Notes: a model not told the origin generated them from the letters alone. A DNA stretch of 64,000 nucleotides from Clostridium hydrogenum (GCF_021432385.1 NZ_JAEACT010000003.1:248001-312000); one strand, 5' to 3'. Counted from the stretch's first letter, positions 1 to 9,638 are shown. Translations and numbers: made by a program.

Positions 1-325
1 AACATTGCGAACAAAGGTATAGTGCAAAACCAAATAACAAGGGACAGGTACATTAAAAATAATGTGGTCTACGAGTATCTCGAAATCTTAAATAAAATTA
101 ATAAACCTAAGTGGCAAATTTTCCGAAAACTTAAGAACTTTCAATAACTCGCTGAGAGGAAGCTCAAACAATTGAAAGTTCTAAAGTTTTCAAAAAATTC
201 CCCACTAAGGTTTATACAATTTTATTTAAAATATTTCTTCGACACTCGTATACCACATCATTTTTTTAATGCACCTGTCCCTTGTTATTTTGATACTTGT
301 ACCACACCTTTATTTCCAATGTTTA
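1..325. repeat. Long imperfect palindrome, copy 1
   Basis: The left half (AACATTGCGAACAAAGG, then CAAATAACAAGGGACAGG) reappears reverse-complemented in the right half (CCTGTCCCTTGTTATTTTG, ending CCAATGTT near 325). The centre near 140-180 carries TTTCAATAACTCGC and GCTCAAACAATTGAAA, which also occur in the other three copies. The element may begin before the window edge. The DNA could fold into a cruciform, or a transcript into a hairpin of about 150 bp. No protein is encoded. Bases 326-405, between this copy and the next, contain AGTTGAACTAGTTTAAATAG, which looks like a worn end of the ~100 bp repeat family. Confidence 0.85.
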
Positions 326-405
326 AATAAGTTCGTATTACAAAGTTTAGATGCAGGAACTTTTGGTAGTTGAACTAGTTTAAATAGATATTAAAAACTT
401 ACCTA

Positions 406-712
406 AACAAGGGTGTAGTACAAAAACTTAAATAATAAGTAGGAGCTCTGCATAAAAAAATGATGTGATTAATAGCGTTGAAGAAACATTTAAATAAAAT
501 TTTATAAATCTTAGGGACTAAATCGCAAAAGTCTTAGAAATTTCAATTGTTCGAGCTGCTTCTTGCGAGTTATTGAAAGTCCTTAGAATTTTGCGATTTA
601 GTCTCTTAGATTTATTAATTTTATTTAAGTTTTCAAGATGCTATTAATCACATCATTTTTATGCAGAGCTCCCACTTATTATTTTGTTTTGCACTACACC
701 TTTGTTCACAAT
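406..712. repeat. Long imperfect palindrome, copy 2 (overlaps the thiE 3' end)
   Basis: The left arm begins AACAAGGGTGTAGTACAAAA and the right arm ends GCACTACACCTTTGTT. The arms match over about 150 bases with a central AATTGTTCGAGCTGCTTC / GCGAGTTATTGAAAG core, inverted relative to copy 1. The arm tips (AATAATAAGTGGGAGCTC) differ from those of copy 1 but still match each other. The right arm runs into the thiE reading frame and supplies its last codons. It may also stop transcription of the thi salvage operon, although no U-tract is obvious. Confidence 0.85.
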
Positions 713-1333
713 AGTTTTAACAGCCCTCTTTAAATCCTCTGCTGCTTTTTCAATATCCTTTTTACCCAATATAGCTGAAATAACCGCAATCCCATTAATC
801 CCTGTTCCTGCAAGTTCATCCACATTATTTTGACTTACTCCACCAATTGCAACAACTGGTATATTAACTTTTTTTACTATTTCTTTTAAAGTTTCTATGC
901 TAACATCTTCTGCATCCTTTTTGGTGCCAGTTGTGAAAACTGCTCCTACTCCAAGATAATCAGCACCATCTTTTTGTGCTTTTAAAGCTTCTTCTACAGT
1001 ATGCGCTGAAACTCCAACTATTTTATTTTCACCTACAAACTTCCTCGCTATATCACAAGGCATATCACTTTGTCCTACATGAATACCAGCAGCATGAACT
1101 GCCAAGGCTATATCTAACCTATCATTAATTATAAGAGGTACCTTATATTTATCTGTAACCTTTTTAATATTCACTGCTATATCATAAAACTCCTTAGTTG
1201 AAAGGTTCTTTTCTCTCAATTGTACAAGAGTTGTCCCACCGAGTATTGCCTTTTCTACTGCCGCTTCTAACTCAATACCACAAAGCAAGCTTCTCTCCGT
1301 AACAAGATATAAGCTATAATCAATTTTCTTCAT
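659..1333 (-). CDS. thiE: Thiamine-phosphate synthase
   Basis: Joins HMP-diphosphate with thiazole phosphate to form thiamine phosphate in the cytoplasm. The TIM-barrel signatures are present: VQLREKNL near residue 37 for phosphate/HMP binding, INDRLDIA near 69, GIHVGQSD near 83, GAVFTTGTK near 129 and VAIGGV near 160. At 224 residues it is slightly longer than usual. The last ~15 residues (VVQNKIISGSSA) are encoded by the arm of a palindromic repeat, so the native C-terminus was probably replaced or extended. The ATG is preceded by AGAGG, and the gene overlaps thiM by 14 bases. It is the last gene of the thiD-cytX-thiM-thiE operon. The catalytic core looks intact. Confidence 0.95.
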   Translation of the reverse strand: MKKIDYSLYLVTERSLLCGIELEAAVEKAILGGTTLVQLREKNLSTKEFYDIAVNIKKVTDKYKVPLIINDRLDIALAVHAAGIHVGQSDMPCDIARKFVGENKIVGVSAHTVEEALKAQKDGADYLGVGAVFTTGTKKDAEDVSIETLKEIVKKVNIPVVAIGGVSQNNVDELAGTGINGIAVISAILGKKDIEKAAEDLKRAVKTIVNKGVVQNKIISGSSA

Positions 1334-2138
1334 TAATATTGCCTCTTTTCACAAAATCCTCTCCTGTTAAATTAAAAACTTCATCTATAAGTTTCACCCT
1401 AAAACTTCCACTACCTTGATCTTTAGTAAGTTTTTCATGAGCTTTTTCACCAGACATACTCATAGTCAAAATTCCTGCTGCAGCTGCCAATAAATAATCT
1501 TTAGTGACACCGCAGTATGTTCCCACTAAAGCCGTAGTCATGCAGCCTGTTCCAGTAACCCTTGTAAGCATTTTAGTCCCATTTTTAAGAACAAGCACTT
1601 TATTTCCATCAGATACATAATCATATACTCCAGTTATTGCAGCAACTGTGTTTAAGCGGTTTGCACAAATTTTTGCAACTTCTTTTGCATCGTCTGTTAA
1701 AACTTCCTCTGAATCAACACCCTTTGCTGCTCCATTCATACCACACAATATTTTTATTTCTGCTAAATTACCTCTAATAACAGCAAATTTGATTTCTTTT
1801 ATGAGCTTTAAAGCAGTTTCTTTTCTGTACGGCGTTGCCCCTACACCAACGGGATCTAACACTACAGGAATTACAAGTTCATTTGCCTTTTTACCTGCTT
1901 TTATCATGGCTTCTATAGTTCTCTCATTTAAAGTACCAATGTTTATTACAAGTGTTGAAGCTATTGATACCATATCCTCTACTTCATTTATGTCATCTGC
2001 CATTACCGGAGAGCCTCCAACTGCTAAAACAATATTTGCACAATCATTTACTGTAACATAATTAGTTATATGATGTACAAGGGGTTTTTTCTCCTTTACG
2101 CTACATAAGAGTTCTTTGAAGTTTTCATTAATTTCCAT
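1320..2138 (-). CDS. thiM: Hydroxyethylthiazole kinase
   Basis: Phosphorylates the thiazole alcohol (THZ) for salvage, feeding ThiE. Family motifs visible are PLVHHITNYVTVNDCAN near residue 20, GGSPVMADD, VLDPVGVGATPYR near 115, and RVTGTGCMTTA near 195 with the catalytic cysteine. I place the start at the ATG at 2138 (MEINENFKELL) because GGAGG lies 11 bases upstream. A longer TTG-started frame to 2156 would place that ribosome site inside the gene. This gives 272 residues, normal for ThiM. It overlaps cytX upstream by 43 bases and thiE downstream, implying translational coupling. Confidence 0.94.
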   Translation of the reverse strand: MEINENFKELLCSVKEKKPLVHHITNYVTVNDCANIVLAVGGSPVMADDINEVEDMVSIASTLVINIGTLNERTIEAMIKAGKKANELVIPVVLDPVGVGATPYRKETALKLIKEIKFAVIRGNLAEIKILCGMNGAAKGVDSEEVLTDDAKEVAKICANRLNTVAAITGVYDYVSDGNKVLVLKNGTKMLTRVTGTGCMTTALVGTYCGVTKDYLLAAAAGILTMSMSGEKAHEKLTKDQGSGSFRVKLIDEVFNLTGEDFVKRGNINEEN

Positions 2139-3331
2139 TTGTTTACATACCTCCAACTAATTAAATATATTGTACCTGTTATTATCATACTTGGCAGTGT
2201 TGCTCCAAATATGAAATCTAGTTTTATAAATAAATAATAAACTGCTACTCCAATTGCCCAAACTAGAACTGCTCCAACATTTAATAATAGCTTGTCTACT
2301 ATTTTGGTTTGTTTTTTTATTATAAAATAGTCTGTTAATAATACTGCAAATAACGGTGCAAAAACCGAACCTATTGCATAGAGAAAGTTTGTGTAATTAT
2401 CCATATTAACAAATAAGGATGCGGCCGTTCCTATTATTGTTATAGCTATTGCCGCAGTCTTTTCATTAAGCTTCGGCACTATGTTTAAGAAAGTAACTCC
2501 AGCAGAATATGCATCCATAAAGGTAGTTGTTACTGTTGAAAGTACAACAATTCCAAAGGCTGATACTCCAAGATTTGCAGCAAGCATCATAGCTGACGGA
2601 TCGGGATTTTTAGAAACAATCGCTGCTCCAAGTCCTATAATAAACATCCAGGAGCTTCCAACAAAATATCCTATGAAACTGCCAAAAGCACCCTCTCTTT
2701 CATTCTTAGCAAACCTTGTGTAGTCTGCAACCATAGGAAGCCAAGAAAGCGGCATTGCAATTACAAGTTCAAGTGCACCACCAAAAGAGATTCCTTTGCC
2801 TTGAGGCCTAGAAAAAAGTTTACCACTTTTAAAAACAACCCATCCAAGTACGAGAGTAAGTATAAATAAAAGCACTACTGCTATAGAATTAATCTTTTTA
2901 AAGCCTGTCATACCAAAAGCTATAAATAATATAATTAGCACTGCCGTAAATATGCTCCACAAGGGTATATTGTTTATATTCCACATTGTTTTACTTATTA
3001 AATTTAAAGACTGAGCACAAGAATTTATCATAACTGCTGTCCAGCCAAGAAGCTGAAACACATTTAATATTGAAAACAAATATGTACCATATAACCCAAA
3101 TGATATTCTTGTAGAAGTAATTGCTGGAACCTTTTCACGCGTACCTATTATACCTGCAAATATAAATATTCCCGTACCAATAAGATGTCCTAATATTATA
3201 GCCAGTAGTCCTTTTTTAAAACCTAAGGTCGCTATAGAACCTCCTGTTAAAATCTCAGCTATGGAAATAGCCGCCCCACACCATAACAGCACAAAATCTA
3301 AAAAATTTAATTTGTCTTTACTATTACTCAT
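2096..3331 (-). CDS. cytX: Hydroxymethylpyrimidine permease CytX
   Basis: Integral membrane transporter of the NCS1 (cytosine/allantoin permease) family, predicted to import hydroxymethylpyrimidine. It has about 12 hydrophobic segments; the N-terminal LLWCGAAISIAEILTGG and LPMVADYTRFAK near residue 210 are typical of CytX. The chosen start is ATG 3331 (MSNSKDKLNF), which has AGGCAGGA upstream and overlaps the thiD stop by 8 bases; a longer frame to 3361 lies fully inside thiD. The substrate assignment follows from family and from the TPP-riboswitch operon with the HMP kinase. No HMP synthase (ThiC) is in this window, so import may be the pyrimidine source here, but a distant thiC cannot be excluded. 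Confidence 0.9.
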   Translation of the reverse strand: MSNSKDKLNFLDFVLLWCGAAISIAEILTGGSIATLGFKKGLLAIILGHLIGTGIFIFAGIIGTREKVPAITSTRISFGLYGTYLFSILNVFQLLGWTAVMINSCAQSLNLISKTMWNINNIPLWSIFTAVLIILFIAFGMTGFKKINSIAVVLLFILTLVLGWVVFKSGKLFSRPQGKGISFGGALELVIAMPLSWLPMVADYTRFAKNEREGAFGSFIGYFVGSSWMFIIGLGAAIVSKNPDPSAMMLAANLGVSAFGIVVLSTVTTTFMDAYSAGVTFLNIVPKLNEKTAAIAITIIGTAASLFVNMDNYTNFLYAIGSVFAPLFAVLLTDYFIIKKQTKIVDKLLLNVGAVLVWAIGVAVYYLFIKLDFIFGATLPSMIITGTIYLISWRYVNKWKLMKTSKNSYVA

Positions 3332-4130
3332 AGTTAAGTCCTGCCTTTTTGCATAATTCATAAAAATGGTTTGTTGGACCTGAACCGTGCCCTATTGGAA
3401 GTGAATGTTTTATAGCAGTTGTTATATACTTTTTAGCATTACCTACTGCTTCTTTTATATTCATTCCAAGTGCTAGATTTGATGCTATTGAAGAGGACAG
3501 TGTGCAACCTGTGCCATGAGTATTTTTAGTGTCTATTCTCTCATTTTCTAAATAAACAAATTCTTCCCCATCGTATAAAACATCTATTGCAGCACCGGTT
3601 AAATGTCCTCCCTTTATTAATACATTTTTAGGTCCCATACCATATATAATTTTTGCAGCCATCTCCATGTCAGAAATATTTTCAATTTTAATTTTAGCTA
3701 TTATTTCTGCCTCTGGTATATTAGGGGTTACAACTGACACAATTGGTATAAGCTCTTTTATAAGTGTTTCAACTGAATTTGGATTCATAAGTGAATATCC
3801 CGATTTAGACACCATGACAGGGTCTAATACAATATTTTGAGGTTTATATTTTTTTAGTTTTTCTGCTACCTTTTTTATACCTTCAATTTCAGATATCATC
3901 CCTATCTTTATCGCATCAACTTCAATGTCATCAAAAATAGCATCGATTTGTTTTCCTATAATATCTGGACTTATATTCTGGACATCAATAACTTCCTTGG
4001 TATTTTGAGCTGTGACTGCGGCTATTACACTCATTCCAAAAACTCCATGCGCAGAAAATGTTTTTAAATCTGCTTGAATGCCTGCACCTCCGCTAGAATC
4101 TGAACCTGCAATTGTTAAGACTTTTTTCAC
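3324..4130 (-). CDS. thiD: Hydroxymethylpyrimidine / HMP-phosphate kinase
   Basis: Phosphorylates HMP twice to give HMP diphosphate, the pyrimidine substrate of ThiE. It belongs to the ribokinase fold. It begins VLTIAGSDSSGGAGIQADLK (substrate-binding loop), has VTAQNT, LDPVMVSKSG near residue 103, LIKGGH near 170 and THGTGCTLSSSIASN near 205 with the catalytic Asp/Gly region. Its 268 residues are the usual length. It is the first gene after the TPP riboswitch and its attenuator, so the operon should be shut off when thiamine diphosphate is abundant. Confidence 0.95.
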   Translation of the reverse strand: MKKVLTIAGSDSSGGAGIQADLKTFSAHGVFGMSVIAAVTAQNTKEVIDVQNISPDIIGKQIDAIFDDIEVDAIKIGMISEIEGIKKVAEKLKKYKPQNIVLDPVMVSKSGYSLMNPNSVETLIKELIPIVSVVTPNIPEAEIIAKIKIENISDMEMAAKIIYGMGPKNVLIKGGHLTGAAIDVLYDGEEFVYLENERIDTKNTHGTGCTLSSSIASNLALGMNIKEAVGNAKKYITTAIKHSLPIGHGSGPTNHFYELCKKAGLNYE

Positions 4131-4211
4131 GAATATTTCCTCCTCATATAACTTCTTGTATCATTGGGGAAATAAAGAAAGGTGGGTTTTTATGCATTTT
4201 AACAAAACCTC

Positions 4212-4250
4212 TAAAAAATAAAAAATGCTTACTTTTTAGGTAAGCATTTA
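4212..4250 (-). terminator. Riboswitch-controlled terminator of the thiD operon
   Basis: On the minus strand a 9-bp stem (AATGCTTAC / GTAAGCATT) with a short loop is followed by TTTTTATTTTTTAG. It sits between the TPP aptamer and thiD, so it is the expected ligand-induced terminator. Confidence 0.88.
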
Positions 4251-4274
4251 TTTCAAACAAAAATACATAAATCT

Positions 4275-4356
4275 CTTTGCTCCCTACGGTAGTATTAACT
4301 ACGTCAAGTTCAAAGGGTCAGGCTTTAACCTTCTCAACCAAATGGTCCCCCCGCAA
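4275..4356 (-). promoter_or_regulatory. TPP riboswitch (thi box) upstream of thiD
   Basis: On the minus strand the conserved thi-box elements occur in order: GCGGGGGGACC, GGTTGAGAAGG, GACCCTTTGAACTTGA, and GTTAATACTACCGTAGGGA. These match the THI element, with the usual P2-P5 arrangement. A terminator follows downstream, so control is most likely by premature termination when TPP is bound. Confidence 0.96.
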
Positions 4357-4387
4357 TACAATTATTATTAAATTTTATTACAACCCC

Positions 4388-4416
4388 ATTATATACTCAA
4401 TTACAAACCTTGTAAA
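4388..4416 (-). promoter_or_regulatory. Promoter of the thiD operon
   Basis: TTTACA and TATAAT on the minus strand are separated by exactly 17 bases and lie just upstream of the TPP aptamer. This is a sigma-A type promoter read directly from the sequence. Confidence 0.75.
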
Positions 4417-4427
4417 GCTTTCTTTTA

Positions 4428-5261
4428 TTACTGATTACTATCACTAAATACAGTATTTATCCAATCAATACTAAGCTTCATCCATGAAGACACATGAATA
4501 TTAAGTTGAGTTCCATCTTCATTAGTTTCTTCTGTAGCAAGAGATAGACCATGTCCTCCATCTGGATATATATGCATTTCAAATGGTATATTAAACTTTC
4601 TAAGTTGTTTTACGAACATTATTGAGTTTTCCATTGGTACACATCCATCTTCAAAGGTATGCCATATAAATGTTTTTGGAGTTTTTTCTGATACCTGCTT
4701 CTCAAGAGATACTTCCTCAAGCAATTCTTTAGATGGGTTTGTTCCAAGTAAAGCATCAAAAGAACCTCTATGTGCATATTCTCCTGAAGTTATTACTGGA
4801 TATGATAAAATTAAAGCATTAGGCCTTGTTAATCCTCTTTTTATCCCTTCTGTTTTAAAAAGATATTCCTTATCAAAGTGGACTCCCAAATGAGCTGCCA
4901 AATGTCCTCCAGCAGAAAATCCACAAACTGCAATTTTATCAGTGTCTACCTTCCATTCATCTGCATTTTCTCTTATTATAGTAATTGCTCTTGCTGCATC
5001 TAAAATTGGTTGTGGATACTTTGCAGGTGAAACACTATAGTATAAAACAAAAGCATTAAAGCCAGCTGAATTATATTTCATAGCTATAGGTTCTGCTTCT
5101 CTTTCAGAGGTAAATTCATATCCACCACCTGGAAAAATTAAAACTGCAGGTCTTCTTTTATCGCCAGATAAAATATAAGTATCCATAGTAGGTCTAAAAT
5201 CTAATTTTCCGTAATTATTGTAACTTAAATTTTCCCATATATCTATTGTTTTATTAATCAT
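4428..5261 (-). CDS. Alpha/beta-hydrolase, acetyl-xylan-esterase-like
   Basis: Predicted cytoplasmic esterase of the BD-FAE / AXE-like alpha/beta-hydrolase group. Visible features: oxyanion motif FPGGGYEFTS near residue 48, nucleophile elbow GFSAGGHLAAH near 120, an acidic residue in HTFEDGCVP near 205, and the catalytic histidine in DGGHGLSLA near 240. No signal peptide is seen, so it probably acts on imported acetylated sugars or oligosaccharides; the substrate is inferred. The start is ATG 5261 (MINKTIDIW), preceded by AAGGGG; the longer frame to 5282 overlaps that site. It lies 178 bases downstream of manA, with a repeat element filling the gap. Confidence 0.82.
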   Translation of the reverse strand: MINKTIDIWENLSYNNYGKLDFRPTMDTYILSGDKRRPAVLIFPGGGYEFTSEREAEPIAMKYNSAGFNAFVLYYSVSPAKYPQPILDAARAITIIRENADEWKVDTDKIAVCGFSAGGHLAAHLGVHFDKEYLFKTEGIKRGLTRPNALILSYPVITSGEYAHRGSFDALLGTNPSKELLEEVSLEKQVSEKTPKTFIWHTFEDGCVPMENSIMFVKQLRKFNIPFEMHIYPDGGHGLSLATEETNEDGTQLNIHVSSWMKLSIDWINTVFSDSNQ

Positions 5262-5280
5262 AATAACATCCCCTTTATGC

Positions 5281-5439
5281 AAATCAATTCACAATGCACG
5301 ATGCACAATTTACAATTAAGGATGATTTTCTGCTATCACAGAAAATCTTACAACCTATTATTTTTTTAGTTTTTTCTCCGCTCGCGGAAAAAAACCAACC
5401 TTCATTGTGCATTGTGAACTGTGAATTGTGAATTGATTT
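5281..5439. repeat. Palindromic element with microsatellite-like ends, copy A
   Basis: The ends are inverted repeats built from imperfect tandem units: AAATCAATTCACAATGCAC on the left and GTGAATTGTGAATTGATTT on the right. The interior carries AAGGATGATTTTCTGCTATC and ACAGAAAATCTTACAACC, shared with the elements near 16092 and 50303. It fills the whole gap between manA, whose TAG it abuts, and the esterase gene. No ORF. Confidence 0.8.
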
Positions 5440-6429
5440 CTAGTATTCTATTTCACTTAAAATTTCCTTTTCAACCTTTTCAACATCAGGAACATAGCTC
5501 TTTAAAAGTTTCATATTTCCTTTAAATGTATATTTACCTGTTGAAGCTGGTATTAAAACACTGTCTCCGTAATTAATTGCTTCACTCTTACTATTGTTCT
5601 CCCCATAGAAAAGTTCTCCTTTTCCATCAACGCAAGTAAATATATAAAATCTCTCTTCATCGCTTGTCTCTATAAGTTCTTTTTCAAAATCATAAAGTTC
5701 AAGCGAAAAATCTCTTCCAAGACAAAGATAAGTTTTTTCATATCCACACTTTTTTACTTTAACTCCTTCGCTTTTCTTGCCACGTAAACTTAAATCTATT
5801 ACATCAAGGGCCTTTTCAACATGAATTTCTCTACCTCTATTGTAATCTGAAACTCTGTAAGTAGTATCACTATTTTGTTGAATTTCCGCCACTATAACGC
5901 CTTCACCAATAGCATGTATCATGCCACTTCTTACAAGGTAAACCTCACCCTTTTGAACTGGTATTTTGTTCATATATTCATCTATTTGATCTTTTTCTAA
6001 TGCCTTTTTAAGCTGCTCTTTAGTGCAATTACCTTTTGTTCCCACAACTAAATTGGCTCCTTCAAAAGCTTCAACAACATACCAAACTTCAGTTTTTCCC
6101 ATATCGCCTTCTACTCTTTTAGCATACTCATCATTAGGATGAACCTGAACAGAAAGTTTGTCCTTTGCATTTATTAATTTAACAAGGAGAGGAAACCAAT
6201 CTGGACTTATTTTTGTTCCTAAAAGTTCACTGCCCTTTTCCTTTATCAAATCATCAAGTCTTTTCCCTTTAAACTCACCATTTGCAACGACGCTAGTTCC
6301 ATTTTTATGGCAAGCCACATCCCAACTTTCGCCTATATTTCCATCTGGTAGATTATCTCTAAATGCTTCTAAGTCTCTACCTCCCCAAATTTTATCATAA
6401 TATAAATTTTCAAATTTTAATGGATACAT
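5440..6429 (-). CDS. manA: Mannose-6-phosphate isomerase, class I
   Basis: Interconverts fructose-6-phosphate and mannose-6-phosphate, feeding mannose use or GDP-mannose synthesis. It is a cupin metalloenzyme. The zinc-site motifs are visible: VQVHPNDEYA near residue 96, GKTEVWYVVEA near 111, and SGMIHAIGEGV near 167 followed by EIQQNSDTTYRVSDYNR. At 329 residues it matches the short Firmicute type. The ATG is preceded by GGAAGAGGG. It is probably monocistronic, or cotranscribed with the downstream esterase through the repeat element. Confidence 0.93.
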   Translation of the reverse strand: MYPLKFENLYYDKIWGGRDLEAFRDNLPDGNIGESWDVACHKNGTSVVANGEFKGKRLDDLIKEKGSELLGTKISPDWFPLLVKLINAKDKLSVQVHPNDEYAKRVEGDMGKTEVWYVVEAFEGANLVVGTKGNCTKEQLKKALEKDQIDEYMNKIPVQKGEVYLVRSGMIHAIGEGVIVAEIQQNSDTTYRVSDYNRGREIHVEKALDVIDLSLRGKKSEGVKVKKCGYEKTYLCLGRDFSLELYDFEKELIETSDEERFYIFTCVDGKGELFYGENNSKSEAINYGDSVLIPASTGKYTFKGNMKLLKSYVPDVEKVEKEILSEIEY

Positions 6430-6491
6430 AAAAAAACCCTCTTCCTTAAACTTATACTTTAATAGTATCTCTAATTATAATTTATATACTT

Positions 6492-7256
6492 TTACTTATC
6501 AATACATATACTTTTAAAATTAAATAATTTATTATTGGTCTTTTCAAATTTATATATTGGACATTTTATAGTATTATGAGCTAATTTCTTTATATACTCC
6601 ATATTTTCACTGCTGCAATTTAACCCTAAATACAATGCGCTTGGCTTTATTGGAAGTCTCATATTATTGCGCAGCTCTTTGCTTTTAAATATTATTCTCC
6701 ATTCTTTTTCATAGTTCCAGCTTATATGCTTTACCTGCATCATAAAAAAAAGCATATATGCAGTATCTTCTGTTTTATTATTAATTAAATCCCTCAAAAT
6801 ATTAGTTATATCATATCTCTCAGTTTGATAAACCACTGGAAATAAATACTTTGAAAATCTATTTTTATAATCAATTTTTGAAAAATCATATTCCATGCAC
6901 ATTCCTTCATGATTTCCAGCATAATGTGTCCACATTGGCATGCTATTAACTTCCTCAGAAAAACAGCAAATTTTAACATCCTGTTTAAAAGAATTAAGTA
7001 ATTTTGAAACATCAATATCCTTGAAAAATTTTTTTACTTCATTTTCATTAAAGCATACGCCACAGGAATCAAATGGATCATTAAAATCATCTGGATTTGA
7101 AAACCAAAGTTCATTATTTATAAGTGTGTTTATCTTGCTTTTATCTATAACCTCATATTTATATAGTTTTTTAGGAAAATTATTATATTTTAATTTATAA
7201 GCCTCATCTTTTTTGCCCTCAAAAAATAACTTTTTATATTCATTTATCCATTCCAA
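6492..7256 (-). CDS. DUF2971-family protein
   Basis: A 254-residue soluble protein of the DUF2971 family, whose function is not known. Recognisable family features are KLYKYEVIDK near residue 30, the NNELWFSNPDDFNDPFD block near 47, CCFSEEVNSMPMWTHYAGNH near 96 and the KEWRIIFKS region near 180. The start is TTG at 7256, chosen because AAGGAG lies 9 bases upstream and there is no earlier ATG. It stands alone between manA and a chemoreceptor gene with a terminator behind it. DUF2971 genes are often found in accessory DNA, but nothing here identifies a role. Confidence 0.75.
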   Translation of the reverse strand: MEWINEYKKLFFEGKKDEAYKLKYNNFPKKLYKYEVIDKSKINTLINNELWFSNPDDFNDPFDSCGVCFNENEVKKFFKDIDVSKLLNSFKQDVKICCFSEEVNSMPMWTHYAGNHEGMCMEYDFSKIDYKNRFSKYLFPVVYQTERYDITNILRDLINNKTEDTAYMLFFMMQVKHISWNYEKEWRIIFKSKELRNNMRLPIKPSALYLGLNCSSENMEYIKKLAHNTIKCPIYKFEKTNNKLFNFKSICIDK

Positions 7257-7324
7257 AATATTTTACTCCTTACCATAAATAATATTTAGTTTTTACACAA
7301 TTCCTATATATTATTTAAGGCACA

Positions 7325-7354
7325 AAAAGCTGTTGTATTCTAATACAACAGCTT
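7325..7354 (-). terminator. Intrinsic terminator after the chemoreceptor gene
   Basis: A perfect stem AAAGCTGTTGTATT / AATACAACAGCTTT with a 2-base loop is followed by short T-runs on both strands. It lies just past the chemoreceptor stop and may serve both directions. Confidence 0.85.
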
Positions 7355-7361
7355 TGTCTTT

Positions 7362-9458
7362 TTAATATTTTCCAAATTCTACATCGTTTAAATTAATCCT
7401 TACATTATTGTTATCATCATCATTACTTTTCTTCGACATATTTTGCAGCATCTCTAATACTTGAGGATTCAATTTTTCAATTTCATATTTATCAAAATTT
7501 CCTTTCTTAAGCTTAAAGTTATTAACTAAGTTTTTAAGCATTTCAGATTGACTAAGAAGTTCCTCACTTGCTGCTGCACTTTCCTCTGCTGTTGCAGAAT
7601 TAGTTTGTATTACTTCTGATACCTCCATAATACCTTGATTTACTTGAGAAATACCAGCTGCCTGCTCATTGGATGCAGTAGCAATATTCTCCACAAAATT
7701 AGCCGTGCTAGAAGTAATCTCTACAATTTTATTTAAAGCTGCTGCAGTTTCATCAGCAATTTTACTTCCAACTTCTGCTTTCTTAATTGAACTTTCAATT
7801 AATGCTGTTGTCTCTTTAGCTGCATTTGCACTTCTTGCTGCTAAATTTCTTACTTCCTCAGCCACCACTGCAAAGCCTTTTCCCTGCTGTCCTGCCCTAG
7901 CCGCTTCAACTGCAGCATTAAGTGCTAATATATTTGTTTGAAAAGCAATATCATCTATAACTTTTATTATTTTTGAAATATTACTTGAAGATTCATTTAT
8001 TTCATTTATAGACTTTAACATTTCCTGCATACGTTCATTACCATTCAATGCATTCTCTTTTGCTGTTAATGACATTTCGCTTGCTTTTTTAGCATTGTCA
8101 GCATTTTGGTTAGTTTGCGCTGAAATTTCTTCTAACGAAGCTGTTAATTCTTCTACCGAACTTGCCTGTTCAGTTGATCCTTGAGATAAAGCCTGAGCCG
8201 AATCAGATACCTGCTTAGCTCCTGTTGCAACCTGCCCCGCTGCACTATTTATCTCACTTACTACTTTATTAAATGAAGCTATAATTTTGTTCAAAGAATT
8301 CTTAATCTCAATAAAGTCACCCATATATTCTCTATTTACGCCTACATCCAAATCTCCAGCTGACATGTCTGTAAGAACACTTGAAATCTCTTTTATATAT
8401 GAATATATATTTTCCACACTATAATTCAATGCATTTTTTATAGCAGCATGATCACCTTTATAATCACCTACAACTCTTACGCTAAGGTTTCCTTTTGCAA
8501 CTTCATTAAGTACTTTTGAAGCCTCCTCTACAGGTTTTACAACAGAATCCAAGGTACTATTTATTCCCTTAATAATTTCACTATAACTTCCTTTAAAATC
8601 ATCTACGTTACCACGTACACTTAACTTTCCTTCCTCTGTAGCCTCATTTATATTTTTTAAACCTTCTATAAGACCATTAATGGTTTCTTTCATTTTAATA
8701 AATGAATCTACAAGGTCTCCAATTTCATCTTTTCTATCTGACTTGACCTCTATATCCATATCACCAGCTGCTAATTTATCTGCCATATTAACTAATTTTT
8801 TTACTGGCGTTCCTATGATTCTAGACATAAAAATGCCTATGCCTACCGCCAAAAGCATTCCTATAATAATTATTATAACCATAATAACGTTAGCTGCTTT
8901 AGCATTACTCATATTAGTATCTGAACTTTCTTTTGCAAGTTTAACTTTTAAGCTCATTAATTTGTCAATATTATTTTGAACTTCTGTTGCTATTTTACTT
9001 CCATCAGTACTTAGATTATTAATAGCCTCACTATCTTTATTGCTTGTAATCAAATTTACTTCCTTGTCTCTAAAGCTCCTAAAATCGCCTAGAGAATCTT
9101 TTAATTTTCCAAAATATTCTTTAACTTGCTCATCTAAAATGCTTTTTTCAAAAATATTCAAACTATTGTCAATACTTTTATCGAAGGTATTAAATTTCTC
9201 AATGTTATTTTTCATTTTTTCACTATCTTTATTGATAAGCAAATCTCTTAATGCAATTCTTTCTCTTTGATACCCCTCTATTACATTTGATAACTCCGGC
9301 AGCGTCGAAGTATGTCTCTCATACATTTCCAAATCAAGATTCTTGGCTTTGTTCAAACTTATAATACCTACAACTCCAACTGCACCTGCAATTAACGCAA
9401 CCAATACATATCCCAAAATCAACTTCTTCCCAATCTTTAAATTATAAAACCACCTCAT
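7362..9458 (-). CDS. Methyl-accepting chemotaxis protein
   Basis: Transmembrane chemoreceptor that signals to CheA/CheW. Order of parts: TM1 at about residues 12-32, an extracytoplasmic four-helix-bundle type sensor domain (33-190), TM2 about 191-212, a HAMP domain (213-265), two further HAMP-like repeats (about 270-420; [14 protein letters not shown] and [14 protein letters not shown] are the repeated inter-helix segments), then the long signalling coiled coil. The kinase-contact hairpin has [20 protein letters not shown] near 515. The C-terminus lacks a CheR-tether pentapeptide. The ligand is unknown. GGGGGAG precedes the ATG. It is isolated from other chemotaxis genes. Confidence 0.93.
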   Translation of the reverse strand: MRWFYNLKIGKKLILGYVLVALIAGAVGVVGIISLNKAKNLDLEMYERHTSTLPELSNVIEGYQRERIALRDLLINKDSEKMKNNIEKFNTFDKSIDNSLNIFEKSILDEQVKEYFGKLKDSLGDFRSFRDKEVNLITSNKDSEAINNLSTDGSKIATEVQNNIDKLMSLKVKLAKESSDTNMSNAKAANVIMVIIIIIGMLLAVGIGIFMSRIIGTPVKKLVNMADKLAAGDMDIEVKSDRKDEIGDLVDSFIKMKETINGLIEGLKNINEATEEGKLSVRGNVDDFKGSYSEIIKGINSTLDSVVKPVEEASKVLNEVAKGNLSVRVVGDYKGDHAAIKNALNYSVENIYSYIKEISSVLTDMSAGDLDVGVNREYMGDFIEIKNSLNKIIASFNKVVSEINSAAGQVATGAKQVSDSAQALSQGSTEQASSVEELTASLEEISAQTNQNADNAKKASEMSLTAKENALNGNERMQEMLKSINEINESSSNISKIIKVIDDIAFQTNILALNAAVEAARAGQQGKGFAVVAEEVRNLAARSANAAKETTALIESSIKKAEVGSKIADETAAALNKIVEITSSTANFVENIATASNEQAAGISQVNQGIMEVSEVIQTNSATAEESAAASEELLSQSEMLKNLVNNFKLKKGNFDKYEIEKLNPQVLEMLQNMSKKSNDDDNNNVRINLNDVEFGKY

Positions 9459-9638
9459 AATATTCTCCCCCTATTATATTAACTTTAACTTAATTAATAA
9501 TATACACAAATTTAATGTTATACCTTATAATCTAATTTTAAGTAACCGTTGACAATTTCATTTTATTATAAACTTCGACTTTTGTCTACATATTTTGCTT
9601 TGCTTACTCACTGTAAAAAAGGTGAAAATAAAATAAAA

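Noticed and set aside
1-712. CRISPR array or tandem repeat
   Set aside because: The repeats here are two separate inverted palindromes, not short direct repeats with regular spacers. No CRISPR-like array is seen anywhere in the window.
1648-2061. Plus-strand ORF opposite thiM
   Set aside because: It is an antisense shadow of thiM: low complexity, no ribosome site, no family features. The same applies to other opposite-strand ORFs inside clear genes (2481, 6158, 7669, 8680, 11532, 12418, 35914, 45729, 46644).
2139-2156. TTG-started extension of thiM
   Set aside because: The GGAGG ribosome site lies inside this extension and is correctly spaced for the ATG at 2138.
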